From contig NZ_CP152413.1 in the NCBI RefSeq assembly GCF_038967635.1, positions 620,001 to 684,000 of the forward strand: a DNA stretch of 64,000 nt, read 5' to 3'. The notes under the pieces are model-generated. The model worked only from the letters and a program-made list of their open reading frames with translations, had not been told where the DNA came from and did not search any database. This stretch comes from Bradyrhizobium sp. B124 (GTDB lineage Bacteria; Pseudomonadota; Alphaproteobacteria; Rhizobiales; Xanthobacteraceae). Both the position numbers and the translations under genes were made by a program. This document shows, in pieces, positions 7,285 to 16,338 of the stretch (position 1 is the first letter of the stretch; each line of letters starts with the position of its first letter).

Positions 7285-8568
7285 GTGGTCAAACCGTTTC
7301 CGTCCAGAACCCACATCGGCAATCACCTGCTGCATCCGGAAACCCAGATGCTGAACTACGGCTATGATCCGCAGCTGTCGGAGGGCGCCGTCAAGCCGCC
7401 GGTATTTTTGACCTCGACCTTCGTGTTCCGGACCGCCGAGGACGGCAAGGACTTTTTCGACTTCGTCTCGGGCCGGCGCGAGCCTCCGGAAGGCATGGGG
7501 GCGGGACTGGTCTATTCGCGCTTCAATCATCCGAACAGCGAGATCGTCGAGGACCGGCTCGCGATCTATGAGCGCACCGAGAGCTGTGCGCTGTTCTCCT
7601 CCGGCATGTCGGCGATCTCGACCACGGTGCTGGCTTTCGCGCGGCCCGGCGACGTCATCCTGCATTCGCAGCCGCTCTATGGCGGCACGGAGACGCTGTT
7701 CAGCAGGACGCTGGCGGGGTTCTCGATTCAAGCCGTCGGCTTTGCCGACGGCCTCGACGAGACCATCGTCCGCGCCGCTGCCGACGAGGCGATGAAGAAA
7801 GGCCGCGTCGCGATGATCTTCATCGAGACGCCGGCCAATCCGACCAACGGCCAGGTCGATATCGCGCTTGTCAGGCGCGTCGCCGACGCGATCGGCAAGG
7901 CGCAGGGCTTTACCCCGATCATCGCCTGCGACAACACGCTGCTCGGGCCGGTGTTTCAGCGGCCGATCGAGCACGGCGCCGATCTGTCGCTCTACTCGCT
8001 GACCAAATATGTCGGCGGCCATTCCGACCTGATCGCGGGCGCGGCGCTCGGCTCGAAGAAGCTGATGAAGGACGTCAAGGCGCTGCGCGGCGCGATCGGC
8101 ACCCAGCTCGATCCGCATTCCTGCTGGATGATCAGCCGTTCGCTGGAAACACTCAGCCTGCGCATGGAAAAGGCCGACCGCAATGCGCACATCGTCGCCG
8201 ATTATTTGCGCGACCATCCCAAGGTGGCGCAGGTGCAATATCTTGGCCATCACGACCCGGCGTCTCCTGCCGGGCGTGTGTTCGCAAGCCAAAGCTCTGG
8301 CGCCGGCTCGACCTTCTCGTTCGACATCGTCGGTGGGCAGGCGGCGGCGGAGAAATTCCTCAACAGCTTGCAGATCTTCAAGCTCGCGGTGAGCCTCGGC
8401 GGCACCGAGTCGCTCGCGAGCCTGCCGGCCACGATGACGCATTCCGGCGTGCCGGCCGACATCAGGAAGAAGATCGGGGTGCTCGATACGACGATCCGGC
8501 TCTCGATCGGGATCGAGCATCCGTCCGATCTGGTCGCCGATATCGCGCAGGCGTTGAGCAGGGTGTAG
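7285..8568 (+). CDS. Cystathionine gamma-synthase/methionine gamma-lyase family PLP enzyme
   Basis: A 427-residue PLP-dependent enzyme of the trans-sulfuration family. It has [20 protein letters not shown] (cofactor phosphate region), [16 protein letters not shown] (Asp contacting the pyridine ring) and [18 protein letters not shown] (Schiff-base Lys). I place the start at a GTG at 7285 because AAGGAG at 7272-7277 sits 7 bases before it and the family starts with [13 protein letters not shown]; an upstream in-frame ATG at 7114 adds 57 unlike residues. It may cleave or make thioether amino acids (cystathionine, methionine), but the substrate cannot be fixed. No SAM riboswitch was recognised in the 250 bases upstream. 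Confidence 0.88.
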   Translation: MVKPFPSRTHIGNHLLHPETQMLNYGYDPQLSEGAVKPPVFLTSTFVFRTAEDGKDFFDFVSGRREPPEGMGAGLVYSRFNHPNSEIVEDRLAIYERTESCALFSSGMSAISTTVLAFARPGDVILHSQPLYGGTETLFSRTLAGFSIQAVGFADGLDETIVRAAADEAMKKGRVAMIFIETPANPTNGQVDIALVRRVADAIGKAQGFTPIIACDNTLLGPVFQRPIEHGADLSLYSLTKYVGGHSDLIAGAALGSKKLMKDVKALRGAIGTQLDPHSCWMISRSLETLSLRMEKADRNAHIVADYLRDHPKVAQVQYLGHHDPASPAGRVFASQSSGAGSTFSFDIVGGQAAAEKFLNSLQIFKLAVSLGGTESLASLPATMTHSGVPADIRKKIGVLDTTIRLSIGIEHPSDLVADIAQALSRV

Positions 8569-8578
8569 GCAAATGCGC

Positions 8579-8692
8579 AAGGCGGGTAAGCGTAAGCGTA
8601 ACCCGCCGATGGCGCGCGAGAAACGGCGGATTACGCCTTCCGTCTTCGCTCGTTGAGCTACGGCGAACGTAGTCGGCTAATCCGCTTTACAC
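8579..8692. repeat. Palindromic repeat, family R1, copy B (degenerate, interrupted)
   Basis: The arms AAGGCGGGTAAGCG...GTAACCCGCC and GGCGGATTACGCC...TCGGCTAATCCGC match R1, but the right arm is interrupted by about 33 extra bases (GTCTTCGCTCGTTGAGCTAC and on). It lies between the PLP enzyme and the convergent phnA-like gene. Confidence 0.7.
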
Positions 8693-8702
8693 ACTATGCT
8701 CG

Positions 8703-9047
8703 CTAGGCCTTCTTCACGAACTCGGATTTCAGGTTCATCGCGCCGATGCCGTCGATCTTGCAGGCGATGTTGTGTCCGTCGCTCCCCTCGGTGAGGCGGA
8801 TGTTCCTGACCTTGGTGCCGCCCTTGACGACCGATGACGATCCCTTGACCTTGAGATCCTTGATCACGATGACGCTGTCGCCGTCCGCCAGCGGATTGCC
8901 GTGGGCATCACGCACGCCTGCCTCCTGCGAGACTACAGCGGCCGCCTCGGCGCTCCATTCATGGGCGCATTCCGGGCAGACCCAGAGAGCAGCATCCTGA
9001 TAGGCATGCTCGGAATTGCATTTCGGGCAGTTCATGGCCGCGTCCAT
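8703..9047 (-). CDS. phnA: PhnA/YjdM-family zinc-ribbon protein
   Basis: A 114-residue protein matching the PhnA (YjdM) family, long annotated with alkylphosphonate metabolism though its role is not established. The zinc ribbon is visible: [14 protein letters not shown], then [10 protein letters not shown], four Cys in two C-x-x-C pairs in the first 32 residues. The C-terminal domain has [20 protein letters not shown] and ends KSEFVKKA, as in the family. I choose the ATG at 9047 (114 residues, against about 111 in E. coli); a longer frame to 9239 has no family match at its N-terminus. It lies 157 bases downstream of the carbonic anhydrase, on the same strand. Confidence 0.88.
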   Translation of the reverse strand: MDAAMNCPKCNSEHAYQDAALWVCPECAHEWSAEAAAVVSQEAGVRDAHGNPLADGDSVIVIKDLKVKGSSSVVKGGTKVRNIRLTEGSDGHNIACKIDGIGAMNLKSEFVKKA

Positions 9048-9204
9048 TGTCGTTCTCATCCCCTGTTTCGCGAGGGCACCGTAGGGTCGTGTCCGGGCAA
9101 AGCAAGCGAAAAAGGGAGACCGCAGACAACGTGCTTGCGTCGTCTGCGCGGGCTTCAGTCGGCCATGTCGCCGTGTCCATCCGGGTGACGCCGGCTGCCT
9201 GGTG

Positions 9205-9921
9205 TCAAACCGGCGCGATCTTGCCGGTCGCCAGATCATAGCTCGCCCCGACCACCTTCACCTTTCCCGATTGCACGAAGCTGGACAGGACTGGCCTCGC
9301 CGTTTCGAGGCGGCGAACGCCGCGGCGGATATTCTCCACGATCGCCGCTTCCAGCAGGTCATCCGGCTTCCTCGCTTTGGCGGCTTCGACGGCCGGCTTG
9401 ATCTCTCGGATCAATTGCGGCAGATGGCCCGGCAGCGTGACCTTGTCCTTGAGCACCTTGATGGCCGCGCTGACCGCGCCGCAATTGGAATGGCCGAGCA
9501 CCATGATGAGCGGGGTGTTCAGGAACTTCACCGTGTATTCAAGGCTGGCAAGGCCATCGTCGTTGACGAAGTTTCCGGCGACGCGCACGACAAACAGGTC
9601 GCCCGGCGCCTGGTCGAAAGCGAGTTCAGGGGCAACACGCGAATCGGCGCAGCTCAGGATGGCGGCGAACGGATACTGGGCGCTGACGCGCGCGGCGCGC
9701 CCGGCCGAATAGTCCTTGTTGGCGGAGGTGTTCGCGGCGTAGCGGGCGTTGCCGTCCATCAACCGCTTCAACGCCTCGTCCGGCGAGATCGCGTTCTGCG
9801 GCGCGGCCGATTGCGCCGAAACATTCCGCAGCGACAGGGTCGCAGCGCCTGCGAACGCCGCGCCGCCCCAAAGGAGGCTGCGACGGGACAGCCGAGGCAT
9901 CCGGAAACAGTCGTCACACAT
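9205..9921 (-). CDS. Beta-type carbonic anhydrase with Tat signal
   Basis: A 238-residue beta-class carbonic anhydrase that interconverts CO2 and bicarbonate. The zinc ligands are visible in [14 protein letters not shown] (Cys, with the Asp-Arg dyad) and [10 protein letters not shown] (His and Cys). The N-terminus has a twin-arginine signal ([17 protein letters not shown]) ending SAQ, so the mature enzyme should act in the periplasm. The start at 9921 is supported by AAGGA at 9930-9934, 8 bases upstream. It is divergent from an unknown winged-helix regulator. Periplasmic location suggests inorganic-carbon or pH handling rather than central metabolism, which is an inference. Confidence 0.92.
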   Translation of the reverse strand: MCDDCFRMPRLSRRSLLWGGAAFAGAATLSLRNVSAQSAAPQNAISPDEALKRLMDGNARYAANTSANKDYSAGRAARVSAQYPFAAILSCADSRVAPELAFDQAPGDLFVVRVAGNFVNDDGLASLEYTVKFLNTPLIMVLGHSNCGAVSAAIKVLKDKVTLPGHLPQLIREIKPAVEAAKARKPDDLLEAAIVENIRRGVRRLETARPVLSSFVQSGKVKVVGASYDLATGKIAPV

Positions 9922-10088
9922 GATGAGTATCCTTGTGAGCTTGCGCGCCTGAAGCATCGTGCGGGACAACAGCCTTGCGAGACTGGCTGTGCATCGACCT
10001 CATTTGCCGCGCGTTCTGGAATATGGAGCGCTCGATTATTGCTATGGGCGCGAGGCGACTGCAAAGTCCAAACTTTGCAGGGATTCGC

Positions 10089-11003
10089 ATGGACAGCGGA
10101 CGATACCATCGCGGAGACGACGTTCTCTACCCGTCGGTCCGCGCCTATGCCGCGACCGACACGTGGATGCTTGCCAGGCAATTGATTCAAATGCCGGGAT
10201 TTTGCGCCGCGCTGGCGCAGTATTGCGAAGTGATGACGCGGCCGCCGGCGGTGCCCTGGCCGGTGAACAAGGTGTTCGCCCAGAAGCTCCGCTACATCGT
10301 CTGCTTCGTCCTGATTGGAAATTATGCGCGCTGGCGCCGCGTTGGGGGGGAGCCACCCACGCTGGCCGCCCTGCAACGGGCGGCGCCGGCCAGTGCGCGT
10401 CAGATCGCCGGATTCGTCAATTCGCTCCGGCACGGCGGCTATGTCATCGCCGAACGGCATGCCAGCGACCGGCGCGCCATCTGCTTGCGTCCATCTTCCG
10501 CATTGTTGCAGGAGATCGCACGCTCGCCGTTGGCGTTTCTTGAGGCGGCCGAACGCATTCTTGTGCCGGAGGCGCAGATCGCGGCTCACATCGGTGACGA
10601 CGATGATCGGCTCGCTGACTGGATCCGTCTGTCCGTCGAGCGATTCCAAGCCGACGACATCCTGTTCGGCCCCTTTGCCACCATCGTCCATTTCACCGAG
10701 CACGATTGCGGCTATCCGCTCCTGGCCGCCGTGATGGGCGCCCATTACGCCCCGCTGTCACCGGACGCGCCGCGGGCACTGTCGCTGACATACGCCGTGC
10801 TGGCCGAACGGTTTCAGGTATCCCGCCAGCATATCGGCAATCTCCTGATCGAGGCGGAGCGGCGCGGATGGTTTACGGTGGCGTACGGCGGCCGCTCGGT
10901 TGCCGTCTCGGAGGAGTTGGTGCGCCAGTTCGAGACGTGGGCCGCGGGCCAGATGGCGCATTACCGGATAATTGCCGCCGAGGTGGCTCGCGATCTCCGT
11001 TAA
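10089..11003 (+). CDS. Putative winged-helix transcriptional regulator (unrecognised family)
   Basis: A 304-residue protein from the ATG at 10089, which has AGGGA 5 bases upstream; the frame is open to 9975, so the start could be earlier. I recognise no named family. Two helix-turn-helix-like segments are visible: one around residues 80-125 (PPTLAALQRAAPASARQIAG, then LRHGGYVIAERHASDRRAIC, MarR-like in pattern) and one near the C-terminus (LAERFQVSRQHIGNLLIEAE, then RRGWFTVAYGGRSVAVSEEL). It is divergent from the carbonic anhydrase gene, which may be its target. It overlaps the LLM gene tail-to-tail at the stop codons. Confidence 0.65.
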   Translation: MDSGRYHRGDDVLYPSVRAYAATDTWMLARQLIQMPGFCAALAQYCEVMTRPPAVPWPVNKVFAQKLRYIVCFVLIGNYARWRRVGGEPPTLAALQRAAPASARQIAGFVNSLRHGGYVIAERHASDRRAICLRPSSALLQEIARSPLAFLEAAERILVPEAQIAAHIGDDDDRLADWIRLSVERFQADDILFGPFATIVHFTEHDCGYPLLAAVMGAHYAPLSPDAPRALSLTYAVLAERFQVSRQHIGNLLIEAERRGWFTVAYGGRSVAVSEELVRQFETWAAGQMAHYRIIAAEVARDLR

Positions 11004-11989
11004 GCAGTTATCCCGCCCGCTTCGGCGATCAGCTCGAACGACCGCAGCCGCTTCGCGTGATCGTAGACGTCGGACACGATCATCAATTCGTCGGCGCCGG
11101 TCTCCGCGACCAGCGCATCGATGCCGGCACGCACCGTCTCGGGCGAGCCGATGATGGAGCGGGCGAGCATCCGCATCGCCTGGACCTTTTCGGAAGGCGA
11201 CCAGTAGGTCTCGATGTCGTCGATCGGCGGCTGGCTCAGGCCGCGCGCGCCGCGGAAGATGTTGGTGAACGACATCTGCTGCGTGGTGGCAAGCCGCCGC
11301 GCCTCCGCGTCGGTGTCGGCGGCGATGATGTTGACGCCGACCATGGTGTAGGGATGCTGGAGCTGCTCCGATGGCTTGAAGCGCGCGCGATAGATCTGCA
11401 GCGCCTGGATCAGCAGCTCGGGGGCAAAGTGCGAGGCGAAGGCGTAGGGCAGGCCGAGCTCGCCGGCCAGCATCGCGCCGAAATTGCTCGATCCGAGAAT
11501 CCACAGCGGCACGTCGGTGCCCGCGGCCGGCACCGCCTGGATACGCTGGTTGGGGCCGGCGGCGGCGAGGAAGGCCTGCACCTCGAGCACGTCCTGCGGA
11601 AAGTTCTCGGCGGATTCCGGCGTGCGGCGCAGCGCGCGCAAGGTGAGCTGATCGGTGCCGGGCGCGCGGCCGAGGCCGAGGTCGATACGGTCCGGAAACA
11701 GCCGCGCCAGCGTGCCGAACTGCTCGGCGATCACGTAGGGCGCGTGGTTCGGCAGCATGATGCCGCCGGCGCCGACCCGGATGGTCTTGGTGCCCGCCGC
11801 GATATGCCCGATCACGACAGACGTCGCGGCGCTCGCGATGCCAGCCATGTTGTGGTGTTCCGCCACCCAGATCCGGCGATAGCCGAGCGCCTCGGCATGG
11901 CGAGCGACATCGCGCGCGTTGTAGAGCGCGCCGCGCGCGTCGGTTTCTTCGGTGACGCGGACGAGGTCGAGGATGGAGAGGGCGGCCAC
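11000..11989 (-). CDS. LLM-class flavin-dependent oxidoreductase (luciferase-like)
   Basis: A 329-residue flavin-dependent monooxygenase of the bacterial-luciferase fold, of the single-subunit group that includes YhbW-like proteins. Landmarks are LGYRRIWVAEHHNMAGIASA, RVGAGGIMLPNHAPYVIAEQ and DLGLGRAPGTD. The start is a GTG at 11989 (VAALSILDLVRV), preceded by GGAGCTCCC. Substrate is unknown. It is convergent with the winged-helix regulator and stands alone on its strand. Membership is confident; the specific reaction is not. Confidence 0.9.
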   Translation of the reverse strand: MAALSILDLVRVTEETDARGALYNARDVARHAEALGYRRIWVAEHHNMAGIASAATSVVIGHIAAGTKTIRVGAGGIMLPNHAPYVIAEQFGTLARLFPDRIDLGLGRAPGTDQLTLRALRRTPESAENFPQDVLEVQAFLAAAGPNQRIQAVPAAGTDVPLWILGSSNFGAMLAGELGLPYAFASHFAPELLIQALQIYRARFKPSEQLQHPYTMVGVNIIAADTDAEARRLATTQQMSFTNIFRGARGLSQPPIDDIETYWSPSEKVQAMRMLARSIIGSPETVRAGIDALVAETGADELMIVSDVYDHAKRLRSFELIAEAGGITA

Positions 11990-12265
11990 GGGAGCTCCGG
12001 AACTAGAGGAGGGTGCGCAAGGGACGAGGCCGGTGGTATCAGGCTGTGTCCACGGTGGGTGCGAAACGGCTTGGCTGCCGTTTCATGCAGATGCATATGG
12101 ATACGCTCGCCACACGGGTCAATCCGCCTGATCCGACCGAGGTGCGCTGAAGCGGCAAAGCTGCCCGTCCCAAAATATCGAAAACAACCCCATGCAAAGT
12201 AGCCGTGGCCGCCGCGACCCGGAGAAGCGACTTGACGCGTCGGGCAACTCAGTAGTATTTTTCCA

Positions 12266-13126
12266 TTATTCCGAAATTGTGCAAGTGCCCGCGGTTCGAC
12301 CGCCGCCGCCGGAGAACCGTCGCGTCAGCCCCCAGACGATGGCGGCCGTGGCGGCCGTCGCGATCAGATGCTTCAATGTGTGTCCGCTGACGAACTGAAG
12401 CGTGTCTGCGATCCGATGGTCGAGCACCTCGGCGATCTTGGCCACAACGTACAGCCCCATCGCGGCGGCGAACGCGATGCGCTCAGTGCGCGGCGCGCGA
12501 TAGATCGCCTGCCAGAGCGGAATCAGGATCAGCGGGAGTACCTGTAGCAACAGGTACGGTCGCAGGTCGCCCGCGCCGTGTCTGTCGGTATAAACCCACC
12601 ATGCGACGCTGGCGACGGCGAAAAGGGCGAGCACGATCGCTTCGATGTTCGCCGTCAATCCCGGGTTCGTCTTCGATACCGGCCGGGTGTCGCCGCGAAC
12701 GCCGACGAGCAAGCCCGCGCCGGCGAGCGCGATCGGCAGCATGTCCCAGGTCAGCCGGCCATTGCCGGGGGCAAGGTGAAAGAAGGCGGACCCGAAGGCG
12801 GTCAGGAACAGGCCGATCAGGAACAGGCGATAGCCCGGCCATCCGGCGCGGAGCTGATCGCTGCTCCGGTGAGGGCGCAGCGCCAGCCAGCCCCAGATCG
12901 CGACCAGGGCGAAGCCTGCGTTCGACAAGACATCGGCTGCGTGAGGCATGCCGAAGACGGCCAAGTGGTCGGCGAAATCGTTGTAATTGGCCGGCTGCGC
13001 GATGCGTCCGTGCACCGCGAATGCCGCAATGATGCCGATCGTGATGATCGTCGGGGCGACTTTCATCCACGGTTTCGCGGGCCGCTCGGCCCCGGTCAAT
13101 CCGTCCATCCGGAAGGTCGTCTGCAT
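12266..13126 (-). CDS. Ceramidase-like (CREST) integral membrane protein
   Basis: A membrane protein of about 286 residues with seven or so hydrophobic segments. The motif GSAFFHLAPGNGRLTWDMLP carries Ser, His and Asp in the spacing of alkaline-ceramidase/CREST hydrolases, and LDHRIADTLQFVSGHTLKHL supplies the two C-terminal His; together these would form a zinc site. It is therefore a predicted membrane hydrolase of ceramide-like lipids or of amides, by family. The start is unclear: an ATG at 13126 is used, but the frame is open to 13189. It is divergent from a membrane metallophosphoesterase across a gap with a perfect-armed palindrome. Confidence 0.7.
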   Translation of the reverse strand: MQTTFRMDGLTGAERPAKPWMKVAPTIITIGIIAAFAVHGRIAQPANYNDFADHLAVFGMPHAADVLSNAGFALVAIWGWLALRPHRSSDQLRAGWPGYRLFLIGLFLTAFGSAFFHLAPGNGRLTWDMLPIALAGAGLLVGVRGDTRPVSKTNPGLTANIEAIVLALFAVASVAWWVYTDRHGAGDLRPYLLLQVLPLILIPLWQAIYRAPRTERIAFAAAMGLYVVAKIAEVLDHRIADTLQFVSGHTLKHLIATAATAAIVWGLTRRFSGGGGRTAGTCTISE

Positions 13127-13145
13127 CGTCGGCTCGCAGCATAAA

Positions 13146-13158
13146 TGAACATTGTTCA
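13146..13158. promoter_or_regulatory. Possible operator palindrome
   Basis: TGAACA-T-TGTTCA, a 13-base dyad with perfect 6-base arms, in an unusually AT-rich stretch between two divergent genes. A further half-site (TGTTCA) follows at about 13183. It looks like a regulator-binding site of the TetR or similar type, but no regulator gene is adjacent. Confidence 0.4.
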
Positions 13159-13283
13159 ATAATAGATCAAGAAAATGAGCGATGTTCAAGTTCTATTTTT
13201 GGGGGAGTTTTGCCGGCCGCTGATGGGGCAGGTGCCTGGACCTCAACCGAAGCTCCGACGCGGTCTCCGGCCTTGCCGGGGCG

Positions 13284-14573
13284 ATGTCCGCCTTGCTCCA
13301 CAGCAAAGCTGCACGCGCAGCGCGCTTCAGCGAGGCGTTACTTGCCGAAAATGTGCTGATGACGGCGCCTTACGTCCGCGACCGATCCACCCTACCTTCG
13401 CTGAGCACCCACCGCACAGCCTCCACCGATCCCACCCGGAGCGAACCTATTCCCCAACTCATCTTCGGCCTGACCAGCCTCTTGATCCTGGCCCGCTTCA
13501 TCTGGCCGCTCGACTGGCCGCTCCCGGCAAAGATCGTTGCCGCGGTGTTCGTGCTGGTCGCCATGCAGTTTCACCGCTGGAATAGACTGTCGTCGGGATC
13601 GGAATTCTCGCCGGAGTTTCCGCGCCCCGTGGTCGCTCTCTTCAACTGGGCGTTCGGTGCGATCGTCCTGCTGGCGCTGCTGCAACTGGCGCTCGATGCT
13701 GGCCTATTGGTCGCCGCGCTGATCCACGGCGGCATCGTGGGCGCGCCTGACGGCGTCCGCTACGCAATTGCTGCCGTGGCGGCCGTAGCCGCCGCGATCG
13801 GCGTCCATCAGGCGATGCGCATTCCGCCGCTGAAAGATGTCGAAGTCGGCATAAGCGGACTGCCGCGGCAGTTCGACGGCTACACGATCCTGCAACTGAC
13901 CGATCTTCACATCAGCCGGCTGTTTCCCGCGCCGTGGGCGCGCGAGGTCGTCGCGCGATCGAACAAGCTCGGCGTGGACCTGATCGCGATCACGGGCGAT
14001 CTGATCGATGGCACCGTCGATGCGCGGCGCAAGGACATCGCATCGTTGCAGGACCTTGTGGCCGCCGATGGCGTCTACGTGATCTCGGGCAATCACGAAT
14101 ATATCTTCGGCTATGGCGACTGGATGGCGCACTACGAAGCGTTGGGCCTGCGCTCGCTCGAGAACAGGCACGTCGTTCTCGAACGCGGCGGCGGCCGCCT
14201 AGTGATCGCAGGGATTACCGACCGCGCGTCGCGTCACAGGGGGCATTCCATCCGCGACCTTGCCGCGGTTCTCGACGGCGCCCCCAAGGGCGCGCCCGTC
14301 GTCCTGCTCGACCACCAGCCGAGCGACGCGCGCAACTCGGCTGCGCTCGGCGTCGCGCTGCAACTCTCCGGACACACCCATGGCGGATTGATCTGGGGGA
14401 TCGACCGCCTGGCCGCGCCCGCCAATGCCGGCTTCGTCTCGGGCCGCTACGACGTCGACGGGATGACGCTCTACGTCAACAACGGCACCGCGCTATGGCC
14501 GGGTTTTGCCTTGCGGCTCGGCCGCCCGTCCGAATTGACCCGGATCACGTTGCGTGTGGCGGGCGGCGCCTGA
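13284..14573 (+). CDS. Membrane-anchored metallophosphoesterase
   Basis: A protein of up to 429 residues with membrane helices in the first half (about residues 55-180) and a calcineurin-like phosphoesterase domain after residue 190. All metal-binding motifs are seen: LQLTDLHIS (D-x-H), IAITGDLIDG (GD), VISGNHEY (GNHE) and LSGHTHGGLIWG (GHTHG). This matches the YaeI/YkuE-type group, some of which hydrolyse UDP-diacylglucosamine or related lipids. The start could also be the ATG at 13359. Divergent from the ceramidase-like gene, suggesting a shared lipid role; this is an inference. Confidence 0.88.
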   Translation: MSALLHSKAARAARFSEALLAENVLMTAPYVRDRSTLPSLSTHRTASTDPTRSEPIPQLIFGLTSLLILARFIWPLDWPLPAKIVAAVFVLVAMQFHRWNRLSSGSEFSPEFPRPVVALFNWAFGAIVLLALLQLALDAGLLVAALIHGGIVGAPDGVRYAIAAVAAVAAAIGVHQAMRIPPLKDVEVGISGLPRQFDGYTILQLTDLHISRLFPAPWAREVVARSNKLGVDLIAITGDLIDGTVDARRKDIASLQDLVAADGVYVISGNHEYIFGYGDWMAHYEALGLRSLENRHVVLERGGGRLVIAGITDRASRHRGHSIRDLAAVLDGAPKGAPVVLLDHQPSDARNSAALGVALQLSGHTHGGLIWGIDRLAAPANAGFVSGRYDVDGMTLYVNNGTALWPGFALRLGRPSELTRITLRVAGGA

Positions 14574-14611
14574 GTGATTTGTTTCGGATGCGGTGATGTG
14601 AGTTCGAGCAT

Positions 14612-14690
14612 GTAGGGCGGGTTAGCGAAGCGTAACCCGCCGATTGGCGAGAAGGGCGGCGGATTACGCCTTCGGCTAATCCGCCCTACG
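14612..14690. repeat. Palindromic repeat, family R1, copy C
   Basis: A 79-base, nearly perfect copy: GTAGGGCGGGTTAGCGAAGC, GTAACCCGCCG, a short centre, then GGCGGATTACGCCTTCGGCT and AATCCGCCCTAC. It lies between the metallophosphoesterase and gapR. Confidence 0.88.
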
Positions 14691-14815
14691 GTTGCAGCGA
14701 GCGTTTCGTCGTCACAAAAATACCTCAGCTATGAATACGCCGCGGCGATCGCATGCTTAAGATATTGGTCATCTCTTTGCTTTCATTTTCACGACCTCAT
14801 TCAGCAGGAGGCACC

Positions 14816-15088
14816 ATGTCTGACATCACCATTCCCGGCGGAAAAATTCGTTCCTTCGTCGAGCGGGTCGAGAACCTTGACACTGAAATCCAGGAACTGA
14901 CCGAGCAGAAGAAGGAAGTCTTCTCGGAGGCGAAGGGCGAAGGCTTCGACGTGAAGATCCTCAAGGAGATCATCAAGCTGCGCAAGCAGGACCAGGACGA
15001 GCGCGACGAGCGTGAATCCCTGCTCGATCTCTACATGCGCGCCATGGAAACCGCGCCGGCGGAAGACAAGACTGCGAAGGCGGCGTAA
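14816..15088 (+). CDS. gapR: GapR (DUF2312) nucleoid-associated protein
   Basis: A 90-residue, highly charged, helical protein. It begins MSDITIPGGKIRSFVERVEN and has the coiled-coil stretch DTEIQELTEQKKEVFSEAKG plus EGFDVKILKEIIKLRKQDQD, the DUF2312 signature. In Caulobacter GapR encircles overtwisted DNA, prefers AT-rich sites and stimulates topoisomerases during replication and transcription. An AGGAGG at 14806-14811, 4 bases before the ATG, fixes the start; an upstream in-frame ATG at 14753 is rejected. The gene is alone, flanked by R1 repeats on both sides. Confidence 0.95.
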   Translation: MSDITIPGGKIRSFVERVENLDTEIQELTEQKKEVFSEAKGEGFDVKILKEIIKLRKQDQDERDERESLLDLYMRAMETAPAEDKTAKAA

Positions 15089-15112
15089 TATCCGGGAAGC
15101 GCGTTCGTGTGC

Positions 15113-15230
15113 GTAGGGCGGGTTAGCCAACGGGTCCGCCCGCAGGGCGGCCCGATGACAGGCTCCGCGTAACCCGCCGCGACTGTTGCCGGCGAAGCGG
15201 CGGATTACGCCTTCGGCTAATCCGCCCTAC
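15113..15230. repeat. Palindromic repeat, family R1, copy D (left arm interrupted)
   Basis: The right arm is intact (GGCGGATTACGCCTTCGGCT and AATCCGCCCTAC). The left arm GTAGGGCGGGTTAGC is split by about 38 bases that themselves contain a small hairpin (GTCCGCCC-GCA-GGGCGG) before CGTAACCCGCC resumes. Confidence 0.82.
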
Positions 15231-15265
15231 GCTTGCTGCAGAGACGCAGGCAGGGTGATTTAGAC

Positions 15266-15661
15266 ATGGTCATGCTTTCGCGAAGGCTTGTCGTTGTTGC
15301 AGCTACGCTCGTGCTCGGGACTTTGTCGGCCCGCGCGCAGCAAGGCACCGAGTACGATGCGTGCATGGACAAGGCCGAAGGGGTGTCAACCAAGATGCTC
15401 GATTGCGGCAAGGCTGCCATCGCGCAGTGGGACATCAGGCTCAACACCGCTTATCAAGCGCTGCTCGCAAAGTCGAAGGGCGAGGCGCACGCGCAATTGC
15501 AGACCGAGCAGCGGGCCTGGCTGAAGCATCATCTGGGTGAAACCCATCGCCTCGCCGCGGACCCCAACAACGGGTCCGTCGCGTTCCTCGACTCCCAGGC
15601 GTTCGAACTGAAGGATATCGCCGACCGCACGCTGCTTCTTGAAAAGCGTGCCGGCCAGTAG
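15266..15661 (+). CDS. LprI-like exported protein (DUF1311)
   Basis: A 131-residue protein with signal peptide MVMLSRRLVVVAATLVLGTL ending SARA. The mature part matches the lysozyme-inhibitor LprI N-terminal domain: EYDACMDKAEGVSTKMLDCG, then AQWDIRLNTAYQALLAKSKG, and EQRAWLKHHLGE with conserved Cys, Trp and Arg. In mycobacteria LprI inhibits lysozyme; in proteobacteria the role is largely undetermined. The ATG at 15266 is chosen because it gives a clean signal peptide; an ATG at 15233 would lie at the edge of the upstream repeat. Confidence 0.82.
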   Translation: MVMLSRRLVVVAATLVLGTLSARAQQGTEYDACMDKAEGVSTKMLDCGKAAIAQWDIRLNTAYQALLAKSKGEAHAQLQTEQRAWLKHHLGETHRLAADPNNGSVAFLDSQAFELKDIADRTLLLEKRAGQ

Positions 15662-15727
15662 GGCGCATGATGTCGCGACGGGCCATCGGCGAACGTGGCG
15701 AGGCGTGCGATGAAAGCGTTGCGAAAC

Positions 15728-15913
15728 TTAGGTTCGAGGCTCCAGTTGCTCGCCATTGAAAATATGGAGCATCCCGGCAAATCCAGGATGATCGGCCTCC
15801 ACGACGTAACGCACTGCACCGGCTCGCGTCGTGAAAACTGAAACGATAATGCCGGGATACTCATAACCGGCACGCTTCCTGACGAGATCGCCGACTTTGA
15901 ATGGCTGGGACAT
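15728..15913 (-). CDS. Small SH3/KOW-like protein of unknown function
   Basis: A 61-residue protein starting MSQPFKVGDLVRKRAGYEYP, supported by GAGGAAC a few bases before the ATG. The pattern F-K-V-G-D-L-V-R-K-R-x-G-x-x-Y-P-G-I-I-V is that of a small beta-barrel such as the uncharacterised YdaS/KOW-like family seen in many Rhizobiales. It ends in FNGEQLEPRT. It is convergent with the LprI-like gene. Function is unknown. Confidence 0.6.
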   Translation of the reverse strand: MSQPFKVGDLVRKRAGYEYPGIIVSVFTTRAGAVRYVVEADHPGFAGMLHIFNGEQLEPRT

Positions 15914-16338
15914 TGTTCCTCGTGAAGTTGCGAGCGGCCGTTGCTGAATCACTCAGGCGAGCTGCCATCATAGCAGGTCACCGCCGCAGGTCGGTGAGCA
16001 TCAAAGCGAGTAGGGCGGGTTAGCGAAGCGTAACCCGCCGCGATGTTACCAGCGAAGCGGCGGATTACGCCTTCGGCTAATCCGCCCTACGCTTGCTCAT
16101 GCTCGCTGCCAGCCAATCAATTGCAAGATAATGCCATGCTCCCTGACCGGCGAATTGCAGCGCGATTATTCCAGGTGAGCCGCGACCTGCAGCCCATTCC
16201 AACCAAAGCAGTCGGCGATTTCAGAACAAACCTGCCGACGCGGGAGCGCCCGGTCACGCGACACGTATTGACCGGGAGCCGCACGGTCCCTATTGGCGGG
16301 CGCGGAGAATGCCGACGCAACGATACGGGATGGGCTCG
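15914..16338. other. Intergenic region upstream of panD
   Basis: This 425-base gap contains repeat R1 copy E (16010-16090). The remaining roughly 250 bases before panD show no convincing frame; the frames open there are shadows. The panD promoter should lie here but no clear -35/-10 pair was recognised. Confidence 0.5.
16010..16090. repeat. Palindromic repeat, family R1, copy E
   Basis: An 81-base intact copy with arms GTAGGGCGGGTTAGCGAAGC and GTAACCCGCC on the left and GGCGGATTACGCCTTCGGCT and AATCCGCCCTAC on the right. Confidence 0.88.

Noticed and set aside
6787..8580. A 597-codon minus-strand frame opposite the PLP sulfur-amino-acid enzyme
   Set aside because: The plus-strand protein carries the PLP motifs and a strong ribosome-binding site; the opposite frame has neither.
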